A stretch of DNA of 33,640 bases, taken from positions 52,420-86,059 of the forward strand of contig PNBD01000015.1 of the NCBI GenBank assembly GCA_003135855.1, in the 5' to 3' direction. The notes under the pieces are model-generated. The model worked only from the letters and a program-made list of their open reading frames with translations, did not search any database and had not been told where the DNA came from. This stretch comes from Deltaproteobacteria bacterium. Its GTDB lineage: Bacteria > Desulfobacterota > Binatia > Binatales > Binataceae. Each line of letters starts with the position of its first letter. Position 1 is the first letter of the stretch. This document shows positions 6,890 to 15,355 of this stretch, one piece after another. A program made the translations under genes and the position numbers.

Positions 6890-8008
6890 TTGGCATTCTA
6901 CGCGGACAAGGATTACACCGAGGACGAAACCGTTCTCAACGCGGCCGCCCAGGTGATGCAGGGCAACCTCTCGTTGCACTGGTTCGACGCCAAGACCGAG
7001 CGCATCAAGGGACGCCCGTCGAACATGAATCGCGGGCTGACCTACCAGGACCTCGATATCGGCACCTACGGCTATACCAATATTCCGGAGAACGTCCGCA
7101 CCAGCCAATCGATGGTCTCGCGCGGCAGCGAGAAGATCGGCAAGCTGCCCGACATGGGGTACGTCGTTAATCGCAAGTCCGACGTATGGTCCGACAACGT
7201 CACCGAGCTGTACGAGGAAAGCAAGGCGCGGCGCTGGGTGCCGGCCACCGACATCCCCTGGAAAGAGCTGCACGCAAGTCCGCTTGGGCCCGAGCTCGAG
7301 TGCGCCTACGCGCAGCTATATACGTTCCTGCAGGAATGCGAGATCGTCTCGCTCGATTTTCCGTCGCGATGGGTTCCGCTCATCAACCAGGATTTTCTCG
7401 AACAGAAGAGCTGGCTGTGCGCGCAGATGCTCGATGCGTCGCGGCTGCTCGAGGCGTTCCGCAAGCGCGCGCTCTATGGCGGCACTGGACTCGGACGCGC
7501 CAGCGTCACCGCGGAGCAGGGACTCAAGGAGTGGCTGTGGGCCGACAAGTTCCCGCAGGGCTCGGTGTCGATTAATCTTTCGCTCGCGGGATTGCTGCTC
7601 GTGATTTATCGGCATGTATCGGCATTCGCGACGACCACAGTCGATCGCAAGATCATGGGCTACGCGATGCAGGATGCGGGTCGGCAAGTCGCCTACGGCC
7701 TCAGCCAGCTTCGCTATCATCTGAAGCATCGCCCGCTAGAGGTGGCGGCGATGGAGGAATACGTCGACGATTCCGAGCACGCGATGATCGGAATCCTCGG
7801 CAGTCCCGAGCTGCTCGAACCGATGATCATCATAAGCGGCGGCGGTCTTGAACAAAGCCAGATCAACAAGGGCCGCAGCGCGACTGCGAAGTTCATCCGA
7901 CTCGTCGTAAGTGAGTACATGGAACGCCTCGCCGTGGCGGGACTCGCTGGACATTCGAGGCGCAGCCGCATCCCCGCGCTGATCGATCGCATCCAGGCGA
8001 CCGCCTGA
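6890..8008 (+). CDS. Degenerate paralogue of the di-iron protein (ligands lost)
   Basis: A 372-residue protein beginning at TTG 6890, 12 bases after the previous stop. The TTG start is supported by collinearity with the paralogue: MAFYADKDYTED against MAYLSTRNFTED. It shares the N-terminal RGLTYQDLDIGTYGY block and the whole helical core. At the metal sites, E184 and H187 of the paralogue become A183 and L186, E234 becomes A233, and E264 and H267 become A263 and Q266. Only the E149/E151 helix is kept. It therefore should not bind a di-iron centre. Inference: a structural partner in a heteromeric complex, as the beta subunits are in multicomponent monooxygenases. It is intact and well conserved outside the metal sites, so it is not a pseudogene. 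Confidence 0.85.
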   Translation: MAFYADKDYTEDETVLNAAAQVMQGNLSLHWFDAKTERIKGRPSNMNRGLTYQDLDIGTYGYTNIPENVRTSQSMVSRGSEKIGKLPDMGYVVNRKSDVWSDNVTELYEESKARRWVPATDIPWKELHASPLGPELECAYAQLYTFLQECEIVSLDFPSRWVPLINQDFLEQKSWLCAQMLDASRLLEAFRKRALYGGTGLGRASVTAEQGLKEWLWADKFPQGSVSINLSLAGLLLVIYRHVSAFATTTVDRKIMGYAMQDAGRQVAYGLSQLRYHLKHRPLEVAAMEEYVDDSEHAMIGILGSPELLEPMIIISGGGLEQSQINKGRSATAKFIRLVVSEYMERLAVAGLAGHSRRSRIPALIDRIQATA

Positions 8009-8101
8009 GAATTCTCATTCGCCGTTGGCAGCAGCGCCGCACAGTGCGGCATTAGCTGAGTGCATATTTTCTGCGTTCAGCGCTACTGCTAACCTAGACC
8101 G

Positions 8102-10135
8102 ATGCCAAATCGCAGTTCCGCATCGCTCACCGGGGCGCCGGTGACGGAATCCTCTACTCGGGAGCCGATCGAAGCACCCGACGAGCCCGACCAACCTGGC
8201 CGCGGGATTCTCGGCCGCATCGCCGGGCGAGTCTTCCCGCGTACCGCTCTGATTCGTTTTCTCGGTTACGTCCGGCCGCATCTATGGCTGGTCGCCGGCG
8301 GCTCCGTGATGGGTATTCTCAAGTTCACCTTGCCGCTCGCGTTTCCACTCGCATTCAAATACGTCTTCGACGTTTTGCTGGTGCCGCAGCCGCGCATCGA
8401 AAAAGTTGATCGCCTGATCGACGGATGGTGCGTCTCGCTCGCCTCGATGCTGCATTTCGGAACCGGCTCGGCCGCCAAGCTCGAGGCGCTCACCGCCGCG
8501 CTATTCGTACTGTTCTTCGTGCAGGCGATCGCAACTTACTTTCGCAACTACTGGGCGAGCATGGCGGGTCATCGCCTGATCTTCGATCTTCGCTATGCGC
8601 TGTTCCTCCACATGCAGCGCCTGTCGCATTCGTTTTTCGATCGCACGACTTCGGGCGCCGTCGTCTCGCGCTTCATCTCCGACATCTCGATGGCGCAAAA
8701 CTTCGTCGGCTCCGCGATGATCAACATCTGGATGGACGGTGTCTCGCTCGGCTTCGTGGTCTGGCTGCTGTTCTATCTCAACACGCGCCTCGCGTGGATT
8801 TCCTTGATCGTGATTCCGTTCTACGTCGCCGTCATTCGCAGCCTGTCGCCCAAGATCAAGGAGACCAGCCACGATTTGCAGGAAGTGGTCGAGGAATTCT
8901 CAGGCGAGTTGCAGGAGCGGGTCGCGGGCATCGCGACGGTAAAATCGTTCGCGCGCGAGGCCGCCGAGGCCCGCCGCTTTCATCAGCGCACCACTGAACT
9001 GTACGACCTGACCATCGACAGCGTGAAACTCTCCGCGACCCATCAGATGCTCACCGAGTTCATCTCGCGCTCGGCGCCGCTGCTGGTCATCTGGGCAGGC
9101 GCCCTGATGATCATGCACGGCCAAATGACGATCGGAACCGTGGTCGCGTTTTTCGCATTTCTCGGCGCGCTCTACCTGCCGCTGCAGCGTTTCTCCGAAC
9201 TGTCGGTGGTGGTCGCGACTTCGCTGGCCGCGATCGAGCGCATTTTCCAGTTCTTCGACGAGACGCCGGAAGTGACCGATATCGCCGGCGCGCCCGCGCT
9301 CCACGTTAAGCATGGCCGAGTCGAAATCGAACATCTGGGCTTCGGCTACAAGCCGCTCGACGGCGGACCGATGCGCGCTGTGCTGCACGACATAAACCTC
9401 GCGGTGCCGGCTGGTACTACCGTCGCGCTGGTTGGACGTTCGGGCGCGGGCAAGACCACGCTCGCCAGTCTGATTCCGCGCTTTTATGAATTGACCGCCG
9501 GCCGGATTCTGATCGACGGCACCGACATCTCGACCGTGACGCTCAAGTCGCTGCGCGATTCGATCGGGATCGTGCCCCAGGATGCGATCTTGTTCAGCGC
9601 CTCGATTCGCGAGAACGTCCAGTATGGACGCCCGGGTGCTGCGGACGCCGGCGTCTGGCGCGCGCTCGAGCAGGCGAACATCCGCGATTTCATCGAGTCG
9701 TTGCCGGATAAGCTGGACACCGCGATCGGCGAGGGCGGTGTGCGTCCTTCGACCGGCCAGCGTCAACGGCTCGCGCTCGCTCGCGTGTTCCTGAAAAATC
9801 CTCCGATCCTGATTCTCGACGAGGCGACTTCCGGTCTCGATTCGGAAGTCGAAAATCTGATTCACGACGCGGTGCGGCGCCTGATGAAGGGCCGCACTTC
9901 GTTCATGATTGCGCATCGGCTCGCGAGTGCGGTCGACGCGGACGTGATCGTCGTGCTCGATCAAGGCAGCGTCGTCGAAGTCGGCGCGCATTCTGAACTG
10001 GTGAAGCGGGCCGGCGATTACGCCCAGCTGTTCAATGAGCAGACGCGCAAGCTCCGCCTGACTCCGGAACATACTTCGCGCATCCCGGGTTCGCTGCGAC
10101 CGGCGCGCGCGCCCGATCGCGAAACGAGCAACTAA
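8102..10135 (+). CDS. ABC exporter half-transporter (MsbA/lipid-exporter type)
   Basis: A 677-residue fused membrane/ATPase protein. After about 55 mostly soluble residues, six membrane helices span about 55-360 (for example LVAGGSVMGILKFTLPLAF and LLFYLNTRLAWISLIVIPFYV). The nucleotide-binding domain has Walker A GRSGAGKTT (445-453), Walker B ILILDEATS (D573, E574) and H-loop H605. The signature is P549-S-T-G-Q rather than LSGGQ, keeping Ser, Gly and Gln. Such half-transporters work as homodimers and move lipids, lipid A precursors or drugs outward; the cargo here is unknown. No strong ribosome site precedes ATG 8102, and a GTG at 8141-8143 region is an alternative. Its stop codon abuts the stop of the convergent permease gene with no gap. 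Confidence 0.9.
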   Translation: MPNRSSASLTGAPVTESSTREPIEAPDEPDQPGRGILGRIAGRVFPRTALIRFLGYVRPHLWLVAGGSVMGILKFTLPLAFPLAFKYVFDVLLVPQPRIEKVDRLIDGWCVSLASMLHFGTGSAAKLEALTAALFVLFFVQAIATYFRNYWASMAGHRLIFDLRYALFLHMQRLSHSFFDRTTSGAVVSRFISDISMAQNFVGSAMINIWMDGVSLGFVVWLLFYLNTRLAWISLIVIPFYVAVIRSLSPKIKETSHDLQEVVEEFSGELQERVAGIATVKSFAREAAEARRFHQRTTELYDLTIDSVKLSATHQMLTEFISRSAPLLVIWAGALMIMHGQMTIGTVVAFFAFLGALYLPLQRFSELSVVVATSLAAIERIFQFFDETPEVTDIAGAPALHVKHGRVEIEHLGFGYKPLDGGPMRAVLHDINLAVPAGTTVALVGRSGAGKTTLASLIPRFYELTAGRILIDGTDISTVTLKSLRDSIGIVPQDAILFSASIRENVQYGRPGAADAGVWRALEQANIRDFIESLPDKLDTAIGEGGVRPSTGQRQRLALARVFLKNPPILILDEATSGLDSEVENLIHDAVRRLMKGRTSFMIAHRLASAVDADVIVVLDQGSVVEVGAHSELVKRAGDYAQLFNEQTRKLRLTPEHTSRIPGSLRPARAPDRETSN

Positions 10136-11452
10136 CTATTTCTGATACGGATAAAAGACATAGAACAAGATCGATAATCCGCACAGCAGCCAGAGGCCCG
10201 CGCGAACTTCGCGGGCGCGGCCGGCGGCGAGCTTGCACAGCGGATACAGTACGAGCCCGGCCGTTATCCCGACGCCGATATTGTAGGTGAAGCTCATCAG
10301 CGCGATGACCGTGAAGGCGGGAATCAGTTCGCTGTAATCGCTGAAATCGATCCTGACCACCGGCGCCATCATCATCGCGCCGACGATAATCAGCGCGGGC
10401 CCATAAGACGCCGACGGAATCGCGGCCACGATCGGCACGAAAAATAGCGATCCAGCGAAAAGTATCGCTACCACGAGCGCGGTAAGACCCGTGCGCCCGC
10501 CAACCTGAATGCCCGCCGCCGATTCGATGTACGCGCCGGCAGTCGTCGTGCCCGCAAGGCCTGCGAACATCGTGGCGATCGCATCCGCGAGCATCGGCCG
10601 CTCGATTTGCGGCAATTTGCCGTCGGCGTCGAGAAACCCGGCGCGCTCTGAAACTCCGATCAGCGAGCCCATCGTATCGACCAACGCCATCACGAAGATC
10701 GACAGCAACACGCCGAAGAATCCGACGCTGAATGCTCCGCGCAAATCTATTTGAAACATGATCGGCGCGGGACTCGGCGGGATGCTGACCCACGATGCGG
10801 GCGCTTGAGCGACGCCGGTGAGGAATGCGACTGCCGCGGAAAGGAGAATTCCAAGAAGAATCGCGCCGGGTACGCGCCGCAGTATCAACAGCGCAATCAG
10901 CACAAAACTGAGTATCGCTATTTGCACCGAGGGCGATGACAAGTCGCCCAGCCTGACCGGTGCGCCCGCGACACCCAGCGTGACCAAGCCGGATTCGTTC
11001 AGCCCGATGAAGGTCAGGAATAAACCGATCCCAACGCCGAAGCTGCAACTGAGCCCCGGTGGCAGCGCCTCGATCATCCATTGCCGCACACGCGCGATCG
11101 TTAGCGCCGAGAAAATCACGCCGGCGAGAAACACGGCCGCAAGCGCCGTTTGCCATCGGTAACCGAGCACTTTGACGACCGTGTACGCGACGAAAGCGTT
11201 CTCGCCCATGTAGGGTGCAATCGCGAACGGCCGGTTCGCATAGAGTCCCATCACAATCGTGCCGACCACCGCCGTCATTACGGTGGCGACCATCGACGGG
11301 CCTTCCGGGATTCCCGCCGCTTTCAGAATCGCCGGATTGACCGCGATGATGTACGACATCGTGACGAACGTTGTGAGACCGGCCAGGACTTCGCGCCTGA
11401 TCGTGCTGCCGGCTTTTTCAATCCCGAAGAAATGTTCCACTCGTCCCGCCAT
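10136..11452 (-). CDS. NCS2-family purine permease (AzgA/PbuG-like)
   Basis: A polytopic inner-membrane protein of about 438 residues. The N-terminal hallmark VLAGLTTFVTMSYIIAVNP and the later motif GENAFVAYTVV are characteristic of AzgA-type adenine/guanine/hypoxanthine:H+ symporters. A run of about 12-14 hydrophobic helices follows to the C-terminus. AGGAGG lies one base before a first ATG (11461) but ten bases before the next (11452), so I prefer the latter; the difference is three residues. The gene reads away from the polyphosphate glucokinase gene and shares a 290-base divergent region with it. Its TAG abuts the TAA of the ABC exporter. Confidence 0.9.
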   Translation of the reverse strand: MAGRVEHFFGIEKAGSTIRREVLAGLTTFVTMSYIIAVNPAILKAAGIPEGPSMVATVMTAVVGTIVMGLYANRPFAIAPYMGENAFVAYTVVKVLGYRWQTALAAVFLAGVIFSALTIARVRQWMIEALPPGLSCSFGVGIGLFLTFIGLNESGLVTLGVAGAPVRLGDLSSPSVQIAILSFVLIALLILRRVPGAILLGILLSAAVAFLTGVAQAPASWVSIPPSPAPIMFQIDLRGAFSVGFFGVLLSIFVMALVDTMGSLIGVSERAGFLDADGKLPQIERPMLADAIATMFAGLAGTTTAGAYIESAAGIQVGGRTGLTALVVAILFAGSLFFVPIVAAIPSASYGPALIIVGAMMMAPVVRIDFSDYSELIPAFTVIALMSFTYNIGVGITAGLVLYPLCKLAAGRAREVRAGLWLLCGLSILFYVFYPYQK

Positions 11453-11469
11453 CCCGCGCATGCCTCCTG

Positions 11470-11530
11470 GCAGGGTGTTGAAAAATGAAGGTCGTTGCCT
11501 GCTTTGATCTCCGATGCTTCAACACCCTGC
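11470..11530. repeat. Inverted repeat 1 of the palindrome cluster
   Basis: GCAGGGTGTTGA (11470-11481) and its exact complement TCAACACCCTGC (11519-11530) are separated by 37 bases. The arm is related to the arms of the hairpin at 11588-11624, giving four copies of a CAGGxGTTGA-like word in alternating orientation within 155 bases. It overlaps the 5' untranslated region of the permease gene. Confidence 0.65.
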
Positions 11531-11587
11531 GTAACAACTGGCTTCTTACCTAATCATCTCCCCCTTTGGGGGAGACAAGAGAGAGGG

Positions 11588-11624
11588 AGCAGGCGTTGAA
11601 AATTACTTTTTTCAACAGCCTGCT
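11588..11624. repeat. Inverted repeat 2, near-perfect hairpin
   Basis: AGCAGGCGTTGAAAA (11588-11602) pairs with TTTTCAACAGCCTGCT (11609-11624), a 15-bp stem with one bulged A. Located between divergent genes, so not an obvious terminator. Words of this type (TTTTTCAACAGCCTGC) are familiar as dispersed intergenic repeats in deltaproteobacterial genomes; that comparison is from memory. Confidence 0.65.
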
Positions 11625-11739
11625 AGGTCAGCCCGGCGCCACGTCGGCATGCCACACAAATGCTTGCGAGAATGGACCAAGCTGTGAACGAATACAGCGA
11701 ACGAATTTTGCGCGTACATCGAGCGAAGGAAAAGACCCG

Positions 11740-12507
11740 ATGAAGAAAAATCCCGACAAAAATCTGGCGTCCAGAAAAACCGCGGCCGATAAACAGACGA
11801 ACGGCGTGAAGACTCTCGCGGTGGACATCGGCGGGACCGGCATCAAGGCGGCGGTCCTGGATGAGAAGGGCAAGATGCTGACCGAGCGCGAGCGCATCAA
11901 GACCCCCGGCAATGCGACGCCGAAAAAAGTGCTCGCGATTGTCGCGAAGCTCGGCAAGAAACTCGGTGACTTCGAACGGGTGTCGGCGGGTTTCCCCGGC
12001 GTGATCAAGAAAGGCATCGTTTACAGCGCGCCGAATCTCGGCAAGGGATGGAAGGAGTTCGACCTCGAAGGCGGCCTTCGAAAAGAGCTCAAGCGACCGG
12101 TCCGGGTGGCGAACGACGCGGACGTGCAGGGCCTCGGAAGTGTCAGCGGCAAGGGCGACGAATTGGTGATCACGCTCGGCACCGGGTTCGGCTCCGTGCT
12201 GTTCGTCGATGGGCATCGAATTCATCTCGAACTCGGGCATCATCCATTTCACAACGGCAAGACCTACGAAGACGAGCTCGGCTACCGGGCGTTTAAGAAG
12301 AAGGGCAAAAAAAAGTGGAACAAGCATCTGCAAGAGGCCATCAGTGAACTCTCGCAGACGTTCAACTACGATCGGCTGTACATTGGCGGCGGCAATACCG
12401 AGCACATCGATTTCAAACTCCCGCCATCGGTAAAGGTGGTGAGCAATACCGACGGGCTGCTCGGAGGTATCAAGCTATGGGAGGCGCCCGCGCCGTCGGC
12501 TCCGTAG
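11740..12507 (+). CDS. ppgK: Polyphosphate glucokinase (ROK family)
   Basis: A 255-residue cytosolic kinase; AAGGA lies nine bases before ATG 11740. It phosphorylates glucose to glucose 6-phosphate using polyphosphate or ATP. Motifs in order: phosphate-binding D29-IGGTGIK36, SAGFPGVIKKG, the catalytic NDAD (N125, D126), TLGTGFGS (glycine-rich nucleotide loop), and ELGHHPF at the sugar/metal region. The ROK cysteine-rich zinc motif is absent, as in other polyphosphate glucokinases. A lysine-rich stretch (186-196, KKKGKKKWNKH) is a likely polyphosphate track. The N-terminal about 24 residues are a basic extension. The gene is single, followed by tRNA-Ser. Confidence 0.92.
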   Translation: MKKNPDKNLASRKTAADKQTNGVKTLAVDIGGTGIKAAVLDEKGKMLTERERIKTPGNATPKKVLAIVAKLGKKLGDFERVSAGFPGVIKKGIVYSAPNLGKGWKEFDLEGGLRKELKRPVRVANDADVQGLGSVSGKGDELVITLGTGFGSVLFVDGHRIHLELGHHPFHNGKTYEDELGYRAFKKKGKKKWNKHLQEAISELSQTFNYDRLYIGGGNTEHIDFKLPPSVKVVSNTDGLLGGIKLWEAPAPSAP

Positions 12508-12574
12508 TGTCTGACGTCGATACCGCGAGAGTTGCGGCTGGCGATCAAGCTGTGGCAGGGAGTCGTCGGGGCGC

Positions 12575-12580
12575 GATAAT
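12575..12580 (+). promoter_or_regulatory. Candidate -10 element of tRNA-Ser
   Basis: GATAAT lies 12 bases before the tRNA 5' end. A weak -35 candidate TGGCAG is at 12553-12558 with a 16-base spacer. Confidence 0.4.
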
Positions 12581-12592
12581 CTTGAATTTACC

Positions 12593-12679
12593 GGAGGGGT
12601 GGCCGAGTGGTTGAAGGCACCGGTCTTGAAAACCGGCAGCGATGAGAGTCGCTCGTGGGTTCGAATCCCACCCCCTCCG
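12593..12679 (+). tRNA. tRNA-Ser (anticodon UGA)
   Basis: Acceptor strands GGAGGGG and CCCCTCC pair fully. The anticodon stem CCGGT/ACCGG encloses CTTGAAA, anticodon UGA. A long variable arm (CAGCGATGAGAGTCGCTC) and the T arm GTGGG-TTCGAAT-CCCAC follow. Discriminator G, as expected for serine. CCA is not fully encoded (CCG follows), unlike the tRNA-Leu here. Reads UCA and probably other UCN codons. Confidence 0.96.
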
Positions 12680-12700
12680 CCGGTGAGCCTCCACCAGATA

Positions 12701-12731
12701 GGGAGTCGATCGATGCGCGTCGGTGACTCCC
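12701..12731. other. 7-bp hairpin downstream of tRNA-Ser
   Basis: GGGAGTC and GACTCCC pair around a 17-base loop. No T-run follows, so a rho-independent terminator is unlikely; it could assist tRNA 3' processing or mean nothing. Confidence 0.25.
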
Positions 12732-12821
12732 GTTCGTGTCGAATGCCAATGATGAGCCGGGTTCCGCGAGATCGTCGATGAGCTGGCGTCCCTGCTCACA
12801 GCGCCAGAGCGAGGCTAACGA

Positions 12822-14648
12822 TCAGTCATTTCTGATCAGGCCAGTGATGCCGGCGATGAAGATCGCGCTCAACAGCCAGCCCGCGATGATCTGCGTCCAA
12901 AGGTAGTAACGCAACGCAGATCCCGTCACCGGGATCTTTCTGCCAAAAATGACACAGTGGCCCGTGGCAGCGGTCTGAGGCCACCAGTGATGCTCCTGAT
13001 GTAGATCTACAAACGGCAGGAAGACGTCGAGCGAATATAGTAACGGATGTAGTTCTTCGTGTTCAGGCGCGAAATCGCTCGGTACGTTCTCGGGCCAGGT
13101 CGGCCGCATCACGCCCGCCCGCGAGCCGATAGCGACCATCAGCCAGCCAATCAAAATGACGGCGAGCGACCAGTAGATCGCGAGCAGCGGTTGATGCCCG
13201 TAGCCGATGATGCTCTTAAGGAACCCGCCCCAAGCTCGCCCGACGACTCCGTAGCGCGAGAACCGCGCGTCCTCCTGCGCGATCCGCACCTCCAGCGCAC
13301 CGCGATCATCACCGCTCTCGCGAAGGACTTTGGCAAATTGACGATAGGGCTGCGGATAGAACCGGGACTGCAGATTTATCCAGCGGAGGCGCGCGCTGAC
13401 GTCGGCGGGGTATATCCCCTGGTATGTTAAGCCATCGATGGTGAGCTGGCCCGGGAGCGGCCAACTATGTTGATCATCAATCAATGTGCCGACAGTTGAT
13501 CCGCTGAGATTCAGTTGCGCGCCTTTGTCCACGACCACGTCGGTCCACACGAAGCCACCCTTTACGAAGATTCCTGGAGCCACGAAACCGTGGGCAACAT
13601 CCGCCGCGCCGCTAAACTTGGCGTTGGTAACGACGAAATTCCCACCTACGCGTGCGGTCGTAAATTCCACCAGCCCGTCGGTTTGAAAGCCTGCAGAAAT
13701 CCTCCCAAAGCTCGCGGCCGCCGCGGAGTTTTCGCCGATGGAGCGAGATCCAATCAACACGTTCCCTTTCACGTCGATACCGTCCGCAATGAGCGCGCTC
13801 TTGCCTTGATTATTGATTCGCGCGCCCATCAAATCGAGGTCGGCGCCGAGTACCGCATCATTCAGGTAGATCATCCCGTCGGATTGGAAACCATCCCACA
13901 GATAAATATCGCTTCTGACCTGGACCGCCTCGAGATTCAGCGCCTTGTTCAATCCGGCGCCCCAAACCTGCGGCTCGACTTTGGAGTGCGTGAAGTGGCC
14001 CGCACCGCAATCTATGTAGCCGTCGATCTTTGCGTCCTGAAGGATGACTTCGCCCGAAGCGTGAAAGCCGTATCCCAGAAATAACTCGCCGTGAACGCTT
14101 AGTCCCTCGCCATCGATTTCTCCCGTGTAGCTGCCGTTCAGATCAAGTTGGGGAATCTCGGCGGAATGAAGGCGGATGCGTTCCGGAATCGAGCAGTGGT
14201 TTAGCGCCAGTGCGAAGGGCAAACGCACGTAGGAGAGGTTGAGGCTGCCGACGATGCGCGCGCCGAGCAAGTGAATTCCTCCCGCGTCGGCCATTGCAAT
14301 CGCGCGTGGCGCTACACATAACCAGCGGATGAGCGCCGCGCGCACTTGGCGGTCGGTGCCCCATTGGTCACCGTTTTTCGCGTCGTTTGAGGGATCGGCG
14401 GGGTATTCACTTGGACCGGCGAAAGCGAAGTCGCCGCGGTCGACGTTGTCGGCATCGGCAAACTTGAGCATCGCGCGCTCGGCCTTGGTCAGATCGTGGA
14501 ACTGCGCTGACGCGAGCGCCACCAGATTGCTCGATTCGGACGCATCGCAGGTCCGGGCAACGATCGCAGCAGCAATGATTACGCCAGCGATCGAAAGTCG
14601 GAGAAACGTTCCAGCTAATCCTTTTGGAATCGCCTCGAGCCATCTCAT
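12822..14648 (-). CDS. Membrane-anchored beta-helix protein of unknown function
   Basis: A 608-residue protein. Residues about 14-32 form a signal anchor (LSIAGVIIAAAIVA). Residues about 120-400 are a series of short irregular strands with repeats such as LLGARIVGSLNLSYVRL, GEVILQDAKIDGYID and DLDLMGARI, spaced about 20 residues, like a pentapeptide or bactofilin-type beta-helix. A soluble helical part follows (FAKVLRESGDDRGALEVRIAQE). Two C-terminal membrane segments lie at about 487-507 and 583-604, with a conserved-looking loop between them (LHPLLYSLDVFLPFVDLHQ). The layout recalls a family annotated in actinobacteria as membrane-associated oxidoreductase, but I see no redox site and would not rely on that name. 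It is alone, divergent from the cupin gene. Confidence 0.7.
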   Translation of the reverse strand: MRWLEAIPKGLAGTFLRLSIAGVIIAAAIVARTCDASESSNLVALASAQFHDLTKAERAMLKFADADNVDRGDFAFAGPSEYPADPSNDAKNGDQWGTDRQVRAALIRWLCVAPRAIAMADAGGIHLLGARIVGSLNLSYVRLPFALALNHCSIPERIRLHSAEIPQLDLNGSYTGEIDGEGLSVHGELFLGYGFHASGEVILQDAKIDGYIDCGAGHFTHSKVEPQVWGAGLNKALNLEAVQVRSDIYLWDGFQSDGMIYLNDAVLGADLDLMGARINNQGKSALIADGIDVKGNVLIGSRSIGENSAAAASFGRISAGFQTDGLVEFTTARVGGNFVVTNAKFSGAADVAHGFVAPGIFVKGGFVWTDVVVDKGAQLNLSGSTVGTLIDDQHSWPLPGQLTIDGLTYQGIYPADVSARLRWINLQSRFYPQPYRQFAKVLRESGDDRGALEVRIAQEDARFSRYGVVGRAWGGFLKSIIGYGHQPLLAIYWSLAVILIGWLMVAIGSRAGVMRPTWPENVPSDFAPEHEELHPLLYSLDVFLPFVDLHQEHHWWPQTAATGHCVIFGRKIPVTGSALRYYLWTQIIAGWLLSAIFIAGITGLIRND

Positions 14649-14836
14649 TGTGACTCGGCAACGTATCGAATAGCGATCAAAAAGGAAATCGCCCGCTTGT
14701 GCACGAGCGAATTCACCGAACTCCTATGCTAGCTAACTTAGCCGCTACACAAACCCCACCCCCTCCGCGAGTCTTATGATATTGAGAAATACTGAGGAAG
14801 AATAACGATACCTTTCAGGCATCGGAGAATGGCACC

Positions 14837-15199
14837 ATGAAATACACGCGCATCTATGCCGACCCCAGCGGCGAGACTCATCTGCAGGACGTTAATCCTG
14901 AAATGAAAGCGTCGGACTATGGCTCGACCATCTCGGAAATGATCGCCGCCAAAGGCGTGATCTTTCGCGCCACCAAAAGCGACGAGTACTTCATCGATTG
15001 GCACAACGCTCCGCGCCGCCAATTCGTTGTGAACCTCGCCGGCGAGGTGGAAATCACGGTTAGCGATGGTGAGAAACGCCACTTCGGACCGGGCACGATT
15101 CTTCTGGCTGAGGACGTCACCGGCAAGGGTCACATCTCCCGCGGTGTCGGAACTTCCGAGCGGATGACGCTGTTCATCCCGCTCGCGGAAGAGAAGTGA
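14837..15199 (+). CDS. Small cupin-domain protein
   Basis: A 120-residue single-domain protein; GGAG lies nine bases before ATG 14837. Central strands FVVNLAGEVEITVSDGEKRHFGPG form a cupin core (motif 1 to motif 2 pattern), preceded by the block IDWHNAPRR and followed by LLAEDVTGKGHISR. H residues in these two blocks may bind a metal. I know this subgroup as widespread small cupins of undetermined role, so neither reaction nor substrate can be given. Probably monocistronic; the following crotonase gene begins about 155 bases later with its own ribosome site. Confidence 0.8.
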   Translation: MKYTRIYADPSGETHLQDVNPEMKASDYGSTISEMIAAKGVIFRATKSDEYFIDWHNAPRRQFVVNLAGEVEITVSDGEKRHFGPGTILLAEDVTGKGHISRGVGTSERMTLFIPLAEEK

Positions 15200-15355
15200 C
15201 TTAGCGTGCAGACCCTTCTAGATCGGTAGCATGTACGCGCCTGATCGAAGCGCTCATATAGCTGGAGACGCTGCGCACTAGCCGGAACTGCTGGTCACGC
15301 AGTATCGTGGCGTCAATACGACTTGAGCCTTTCGCAATCCGCGGAGAAAAAATCG

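Noticed and set aside
8900-10072. A 390-residue minus-strand frame opposite the ABC ATPase domain
   Set aside because: Frame is a codon-bias shadow of the ABC exporter, which shows all ATPase motifs.
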